Shown here piece by piece: positions 58,263 to 64,000 of a stretch of 64,000 nt of DNA (the stretch's first letter is position 1; every line of letters starts with the position of its first letter). A program made the position numbers and the translations under genes. The DNA is from Isoetes taiwanensis. Taxonomy: Eukaryota; Streptophyta; Lycopodiopsida; Isoetales; Isoetaceae. Location of the stretch: NCBI GenBank assembly GCA_021234155.1, contig JAJEKV010000046.1, positions 2,663,258-2,727,257 of the forward strand, in the 5' to 3' direction. Below the pieces are notes generated by a model. That model saw only the letters and a program-made list of their open reading frames with translations. It did not search any database and had not been told where the DNA came from.

Positions 58263-58490
58263 CGCATTGAGCTCCAGCTATAGCGCCATCTTGGCGCCAA
58301 GCGACTTGGTTATGATGGCGATTCTGGCGTTCTTGAGCTCCTTGGCCGTGGCATCATTGTAGTTTTTGAGTGGAGTGCCACTATTTTTGGAGGTCCTTGG
58401 TGGTCTTTAAGTGGAGGTTCTTGAAGTTTTTCTTGCTTTCTTCGCACATTAAGATATGTAGAGTGCTAGGATGACTATTTTCTTGTTGTG
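58263..58490. repeat. Duplicated module, copy 2
   Basis: Direct repeat of 56,430-56,640, with several indels. It lies in the loop between the arm-B inverted repeats. Confidence 0.65.
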
Positions 58491-59029
58491 GACCATCCTA
58501 ATAATTTTGTGATATTTGGGACTAAGTACATCAATCTACTTTGGCTATTGTTGGGCAAACTTTATGAACCCGCTGCTTCCTGCTACTAGGTGTCAAACGG
58601 AATACTAGACCTCAAATTCAAATATTAAGAGAGGCAAATACTTTGTTTTTTTACCACAGACCTTTGGCCAGGATGCATGATTGGGTGCTCTGTTTTTTCT
58701 TTACCACAGACCTCTGTCCAAGATATACGGTTGGGGGCACAAGACCAAAGAGGCTATACGAATCATCTCACTGCATATCTAAGACTCAAACCCAACCAGA
58801 AACGCACCATCTAACTAGATCAAACCAACCTAGACAAAACAAAAATATGTGCCACAATAGAAACCCATACAGGAAATACAAATTTGAGAAAAAACTCATC
58901 ACCGACTATAAGCAAATAGCCCAGCGCAAATACTTGGGTAGGCAATCTTCCACTCAAACCATGGAAATTTGTCATCTTTCATTGCACCCAACAATTCTGG
59001 ATCAAAATTTGCAGAGAATATGACTCAGA

Positions 59030-59082
59030 CACGGTTATTGCTCTATCCTATATTATCTCAGACACGGTTATTGCTCTGTCTG
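59030..59082 (+). repeat. 27-bp tandem duplication
   Basis: CTCAGACACGGTTATTGCTCT occurs twice, separated by ATCCTATATTAT. Confidence 0.85.
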
Positions 59083-59501
59083 TAAAATAAAATCTCAATC
59101 TATTGGCAAATATAAAGCATGCAGCAGGCCAAATATAAGTCTACGAAGTACCTCTGACAATTGCAATAACTCTTTTACAATTGAGATAATTGCAATAGCT
59201 CTTTTACAAGCCAGTTGACACAACTGCAATAGTCACTTGAGAGCTCAACATTATTCTCCTCAGCTGCTGCATCATAGAAGGCCGATTTGTGAACACTGTG
59301 AATATCTGTATTTAATTTCACATTAAAAGTTCCACTACCAAAAAACAGAAGGTTTATTGCAGACTTTGAAATACGAAATCTGCGTTTTATGATCCGCCCC
59401 CATTTTCTTAAAGTTTGGCTCCTGTTCTCTATCTTCCAACCTTGCAATCAAATGTTCAGATTGTCAAGTATGGACTCTCTCCCCTGTTTAAGGATCTCTC
59501 T

Positions 59502-59932
59502 TTCAACATTTCGCAATCATGGTAATTAAATGAAACCTGATGGTTTGATAAGCAATTGACTTATTAGTAGAATTTCATAATTTACAAACTTTTACACTTT
59601 TAAAAATACTTTAAGAAAAGTTTTAGGTTGAAATTAATTAAATGATATAAAGTTATTAGCTTAATAATAATTATTGAATAATTTATTATTGATGAAATCA
59701 AATATATTGACATTTAATCAATAATAAACTATTCATTTTTTATTAAACATAGACATAATCATTTAATTAATTTCAATCTAAAACTTTCTTTAAATATTTT
59801 GAAAAGAATAGTATTTTAATTATACAGAGTTATCTTAGATGAAAAATTTAATTCTAAATAGATGAAACCGAGAATTAATATAGAAAGCAAGTTTAAACTT
59901 TAGTATCATATTTTCTATCTAAAGATAAATTT
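59502..59932. repeat. Inverted repeat arm B, right
   Basis: Complement of 57,484-57,912; differences are a few substitutions and small indels (for example near 59,565 and 59,850). Confidence 0.88.
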
Positions 59933-60300
59933 GGTTTTTCAGGTTTGATAGATTTTTTTTTTTACTTTTTTTTTAAAGTCGATTTCCTAAGATTTCTAAT
60001 GTTTTTAATGTTTTTGGATGCCGTTAAATATTTCTGACTTTCCAAAAATTGGGACGTTATTTTTTGGGTACGATTTCGACATTTTTTTTTTCCTTTCGGT
60101 GGGCAGACCCAGCGTGCTCAGGTCAAATTTTTTCCTTTATGGCTGCATCGTGGCGTGCATGCCGGATTTGTTGAATCTGGCAAATGGATGGCTCTATTAT
60201 TTTGCAATCTGGGTCTTGGAGTCGATGCTCAATTTTCGCGTTTGCTTATCCTTATCTTGGATGTCTTATCCTTACACTGGTTTTTTCCGTGATTAACTTT

Positions 60301-61047
60301 CTACCCTTGCCGTAACCGAGCTCCAATGGCATCCTCCTTCGCACCCGCCACACCGTTCTGCTTGATTTCCAACAGGTAGCACCTTCGTTCTCGGATTTTC
60401 ACTCTTGCACCTACAGTTTGAGGTCCATGTAATAATCCCCAATTGTTCTCTTCAACCATGTGGGACGTGATTAGATTTACCTGATTTCTGTTTGTCCCAT
60501 CTATACTTGATTTCAGAGGATGATCTATATTCAGTCCGCTGCTCGTATCTATGTTTGCTCCTTTGAATAAATACCCGTTGATACTGACATCACAAAGAAA
60601 TGGCCCTGGATCCTTGGATTGCCGGGCTGGTGGCTCTATTCTACTCTTGATGGTATCATTTGATATGATTTGTTGGACTGAAATTTTTGATTTTGTTCTT
60701 CCTCCTAACTCTTGCAACAAATTGGGAGAATAATGTATCAATTGCTCAAGAGTAAGTGTGATTTTAGTGGCCAAAACTTGGCTGATCACATCATCTTCAT
60801 TTTGAATTTCCTCATCCACCATAGGAGGCATCTCTATGGGCTGATTTTCTTCTATAGACTGAAACTGTTCTGTGGGCAGCATATTGAATTGCACCTTCTT
60901 AGGTGCTGATACGTTCAAAGCTTGTCCCTTCAAAGCCTTTGGAAAAGATGTCTTAGTCTTCTCCGCAATTGGCACTACTCTTGGTTCTTGCACCCCCTGC
61001 TTTGATCTTGTAACCGCATTTACTTCTCCAATCTCTTCTTCTTGCAA
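60301..61047 (-). pseudogene. LTR-element protease region
   Basis: A 248-codon frame on the minus strand. After a charged, Pro/Lys-rich linker (SKDPGPFLCDVSINGYLFKG), a retroviral-type aspartic protease strand appears as NIDTSSGLN, with the D-T-(G/S) active-site triplet in degenerate D-T-S-S-G form. The second flap and the hydrophobic ILG strand are not obvious, and the frame ends soon after. This follows gag in the minus orientation and supports a Ty3/gypsy origin for the nested element. Confidence 0.65.
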
Positions 61048-61880
61048 TAACCGACCTCTTATCCGAACCGGCCTGATGCAAATCCCGGTGAATCAGAACT
61101 AAGGGCCAAGAACCAGGTGGTGGATACGGCTGTGTCCGGACTGGCAGGAAGCTGCCGAGAGCCTATGCTGGGGAATCCGAAACTGGAGGTTGCGATGAAG
61201 CCGATCCTCTGTTCTTGCTGCTGCCGACGTTAGGTACTGTTGGCTGGCCGGGCTGGTGCTTGGTGCTTCCACCTGAAGGAGATCTTCACATGAGCTGAGC
61301 TAGAACGGGCCTTGGGCGCCTAGGCGCCTAGGCGGCAGGCGGTGGAGAAGTAAAGTTCCTCTACCAGTTAGCATGTTGCTATTATGATGGTCTAAGCAAT
61401 AGCAATCATTAGACATATGCGTTGCATATAACTGAATGATAAAAGCCTTATCTACCATGTATGCAATAGTATTGCATATTCTACAAATCAACTTTGCCTG
61501 AAATTCAGCCTGCATCCTTTCTTCACTGAATCTTGGTGCATCATCACTGTTCCATAGTTAGAAGACGAAGTAACGTGAGGAGTAACTTGTGTGACTAAAC
61601 TACAAAGCAAGACATTATGTCAAATTGAATGAAGAAAGTATGACAATCATGCAAAACATGGCGAGATTACCTGGTTTACATTGAGCTTGAATACCTTATG
61701 CCTGAAGGAAAAAATGGTGGACAATACGAAGCTTAAGATATTGAAGCAAGGTAAAATATGGATTACACGTTATTGCAAAACCCCAATCTTAGATGCCAAA
61801 AACGCATTTGTCAGAAGCATCTCCATTCCACCAACATCTAACTCTGCAATTCGATCCCAAAAAAACAATCTTCAGGGCAG
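61048..61880. other. Linker region between gag and protease pieces
   Basis: No coding motif. A short GC-rich patch with GGCGCCTAGGCGCCTAGGCGG (61,318-61,338) lies here. It may be an insertion or a decayed polyprotein part. Confidence 0.35.
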
Positions 61881-62354
61881 CTAAGCAACTCTTATAAACC
61901 CACAATTTACTACTGATTTTGCCTTCTCTTGCTTCTTAAGCTCCTCAATAAGAGCCTTAACTTGAGGATTATCAATGTACTTTGCATCTTGAATGCGAAC
62001 ATCATTATTAGGAAGAGGTACTGATTCAAACACCTGCTGCCTTGGTGGATACTTGTTGGTTGCCCATTCCGGTTTCCCATAAATTTTCCAACAAGTACTC
62101 TCATCATGCTTGAATTTATCACATAACTTGCAATACAAATGAGCCTTACTTGGATACCATCCTGTTTTGGTGCACCATTTGTCTTGGAACCAGTGGAGCT
62201 TGTTGGGCAATGGAGCTTGTAGCATCATTGGAACTTGTGGTATGATAGGTGCTGCTGCATTGGTTGAATAGAAATAGGTGGTGTTTGTTGCATAACGGCA
62301 AATCTTTGGATTGGCCCCTCTCAAAGGATCTCTTCTCCCTACATTCTTGATCAT
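61881..62354 (-). pseudogene. LTR-element gag C-terminus with CCHC knuckle
   Basis: The 157-codon frame contains C-K-L-C-D-K-F-K-H-D-E-S-T-C, a perfect C-x2-C-x4-H-x4-C nucleocapsid zinc knuckle, followed by a Lys/Glu-rich helix. It overlaps the end of the upstream gag frame by a frame change. Confidence 0.72.
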
Positions 62355-62876
62355 TATGGCCCTTGATTTGGCATCTTGGAGCAGAATTTCAGCAATCTAC
62401 ATATAGTATCGGAATGTCCAATAGACCCACAATACTCATAAGTAATAAAGCGCACCTCCCTTGGCTTCTCACCAATTGTAAGCTTAGAAATCTTGGCTGC
62501 AATATCCTCCTGTTTATGCTCGAGCAGCAACTTCATGAATGTATCTGGCTTATCTTCAGCCTTGAGAGCATACTTTTGTGCCTCTAGTAATGTTGTAATT
62601 TGTTTGGCCTTCATCTTATGAGCAATAGCTCGTTTCAGCCCCTTCACATACCATTGGATATCCATTTCATCACTCCTTGCAATCTTCCAATGAACCACGG
62701 CTTTGAGAATCGCGAATATACCTCTGATTATACTCTCTAATTGATTCATCTTCCTTTTGTGTGAAATTTGTCAATCTTTCCATAGTCTTATCCTTACCAT
62801 GAACTTCTTGATAATTAGCAATGAATGCCTCCTTTAATTCTGATATGTCATGGTATCTGGGTGGGTTTGTGCCCAT
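62354..62876 (-). pseudogene. LTR-element gag capsid-like part
   Basis: The frames 62,876-62,670 and 62,749-62,354 give ELKEAFIANYQEVHGKDKTM, LTNFTQKEDESIREY-QRY and Q-W-Y-V-K-G-L-K, the helical pattern of gypsy gag capsid (Retrotrans_gag). At the end is a second knuckle, Y-C-G-S-I-G-H-S-D-T-I-C, in which the first Cys of the C-x2-C pair is replaced by Tyr. Confidence 0.7.
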
Positions 62877-63062
62877 TCCTCCATTGAATCTTGCAAAGAA
62901 CTATGAAACCAAAGCAAGTAATGTCGTTACCGGTAACTTACATTATCGGCAATACCTCTCAAACTTCACAATATGCTTCAAAGGATCCCGATCTACGGAT
63001 CATCAAACTTTGGAATCCCCATTGTCCGAAAACCCCATACCATAGGTGGTAATACTGACCAT

Positions 63063-63323
63063 CTACGCCTCTTCTTGGGTTTCTTGAAATTGGAAAAACG
63101 AAATTGAATCTCCCTTCAATTTGAAAAACGAAATTGGATTACCTTCTAGATCGATAAATGGAATCAAAACCTCCTGGATCTGAGAATTAGACTCCAAATC
63201 TGCTCTCAAATCTGAAAACGAAATTGAATCTTGATGCAATTTTGAGCCCAAAGATTGACTCACCAGTCCCCTTCTTGTTAGGATAGAGCTTGGTGGTATA
63301 TCCTTCTTACTTCTCTTGGGCAT
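63063..63323 (-). pseudogene. LTR-element gag N-terminus
   Basis: Open frame of 86 codons beginning MPKRSKKDIPPSSILTRRGL, about 190 bp inside the 5' LTR, where gag should start. It is basic and then Ser/Phe-rich with an internally repeated (D/N)SISFF motif. The frame ends before the capsid-like part; a frameshift is likely. Confidence 0.45.
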
Positions 63324-63483
63324 AAAACTATGCTCCCTTTGTCAAATGGTACCCCACAAATCAATTACGGCAAAATCCCCTTCACCCAAGAAATTGCTCC
63401 TTCCTCAATGGTGTCGTTCTTTACCGACGATCACCAATACCAATGGTAACAACTCCTTTTTCAATGGAAATTTTTGCCAATCA

Positions 63484-63514
63484 ATGGTCTGTTTTCCCAC
63501 CGTGGTCACCAAAT
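63484..63514 (-). promoter_or_regulatory. Putative primer-binding site of LTR element
   Basis: On the minus strand the sequence next to the 5' LTR is TTTGGTGACCACGGTGGGAA. The TGG start and spacing suit a primer-binding site. It is not the Met-initiator type; it resembles the TGGCGACxxC-type sites reported for some gypsy elements (tRNA-Arg), but the match is approximate. Confidence 0.5.
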
Positions 63515-63828
63515 TGTTAGAGCCTGAACTCTAACCTTGCAAGAAGGATGAAAAACCCAACAATCCAAGCTCAGTCTATCAGATCAAGGCAATGCACAAC
63601 ACAAAGAATCATCATCTCCATAGCTAGATCAATCAAAATACCCTCTCCCAATACACCGTCTCTCTGTTCTTCTCTCTCTCTGTCAGATAATATCCTGCAC
63701 GCGTGCATGTGCGTATATCACTCCATATATGGTATACTGTCTTCTATACCACCTCAATAGTGGTGAGTGTGGTTAGTGTGGTGAGTGGTGACGAGTGTAG
63801 TGAGTGGTAAGTGGTGACCACCCCAACA
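63515..63828 (-). repeat. 5' LTR (right copy)
   Basis: 314 bp, TG...CA, near-identical to 52,419-52,761 apart from the indel and about six substitutions. Confidence 0.9.
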
Positions 63829-63833
63829 ATAGG
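63829..63833. repeat. Target-site duplication ATAGG, right copy
   Basis: Matches 52,414-52,418. Confidence 0.85.
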
Positions 63834-64000
63834 AAGCTTTTAACTTGCTTGAGTGTTTTTTGGGGGAGCAAGCTTCTTTAAGGCTTCTATTTTGTTTTCA
63901 GAAACTTGGATGCCCTTGGTAGATACTTCATGCCCAAACAAATCCCCTTTTGAGCACAAGAAAATACACTTCTTAGGATTTAAGCTCACATCTCCTTTCC
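63834..64000 (-). pseudogene. Ty3/gypsy RT fragment, continued
   Basis: Minus-strand translation gives LNPKKCIFLCSKGDLFGHEV, STKGIQVSENKIEALKKL and APPKN, the RT connection that directly precedes the thumb block at 52,411. It is therefore the same element as 50.5-52.4 kb, split by the nested LTR element. One extra base near the AAAAAA run shifts the frame before the junction. The fragment continues beyond the window. Confidence 0.85.

Larger units (their letters stand above)
52419..63828 (-). mobile_element. 11.4-kb LTR retroelement nested in gypsy RT
   Basis: Bounded by direct LTRs with TG at one end and CA at the other (mutated to TA in the left copy) and a 5-bp target duplication. Coding order (gag at 63.3-61.9 kb, protease region at 60.3-61.0 kb) sets the minus orientation, so the 5' LTR is the right one. 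No RT, RNase H or integrase of its own is visible. Between 53.9 and 60.2 kb the pol region is replaced by copia fragments, duplicated GC-richer blocks and an AT-rich inverted repeat. It is therefore a non-autonomous derivative. The LTRs differ by about six substitutions and a 28-29 bp indel by eye, so the insertion is much younger than its host. Confidence 0.88.

Overview
This is a nuclear plant DNA window: spliced GT-AG genes, a plant-type AP2/ERF transcription factor, plant Ty3/gypsy and Ty1/copia polyproteins, a CACTA terminus, MITEs and LINEs. Gene density is very low (two convincing host genes in 64 kb) and most of the rest is decayed, nested transposable elements. That suggests a large genome, for example a fern, lycophyte or gymnosperm. 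The LINE endonuclease/RT C-terminal motif (HHL-x-IE-x-GRW) fits this loosely, but I cannot name the species.

Layout. 1-15.7 kb is old, heavily mutated sequence with one recognisable gypsy integrase remnant (6.2-7.3 kb, minus), a LINE 3' fragment (1.0-1.8 kb) and a retroposed poly(A) end. 15.7-24.7 kb is a TE nest. It holds an ACATGTGG-rich dispersed repeat, two convergent LINE 3' ends, a chromodomain-type Ty3/gypsy pol split by a LINE-like insertion with a 13-bp target duplication, a T-rich higher-order minisatellite and one CACTA end. 25.4-33 kb holds a copia integrase fragment that runs into a poly(A) tract, minisatellites and a second, inverted copy of the ACATGTGG repeat.

The genic core is 33.5-43.0 kb. 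On the plus strand is a five-coding-exon DnaJ/J-domain protein of 721 aa, with a 5' UTR intron and a possible upstream ORF. On the minus strand is an intronless 294-aa ERF with an AP2 domain and a Met-Cys N-terminus like that of oxygen-sensing group VII ERFs. The two genes point toward each other, about 4.9 kb apart.

44.6-47.1 kb holds an unrecognised, intron-bearing minus-strand gene or pseudogene with a 539-bp MITE in what appears to be an exon. From 50.5 kb to the right edge is a minus-strand Ty3/gypsy element whose RT is interrupted by an 11.4-kb LTR element (52,419-63,828). That element has near-identical LTRs and a 5-bp target duplication. It keeps gag and protease remnants but no recognisable RT or integrase, and its interior carries rearranged copia pieces and a large AT-rich inverted repeat.

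No rRNA, convincing tRNA, CRISPR or bacterial-type operon is present. Apart from the two host genes, the content mostly reflects successive transposition layers.
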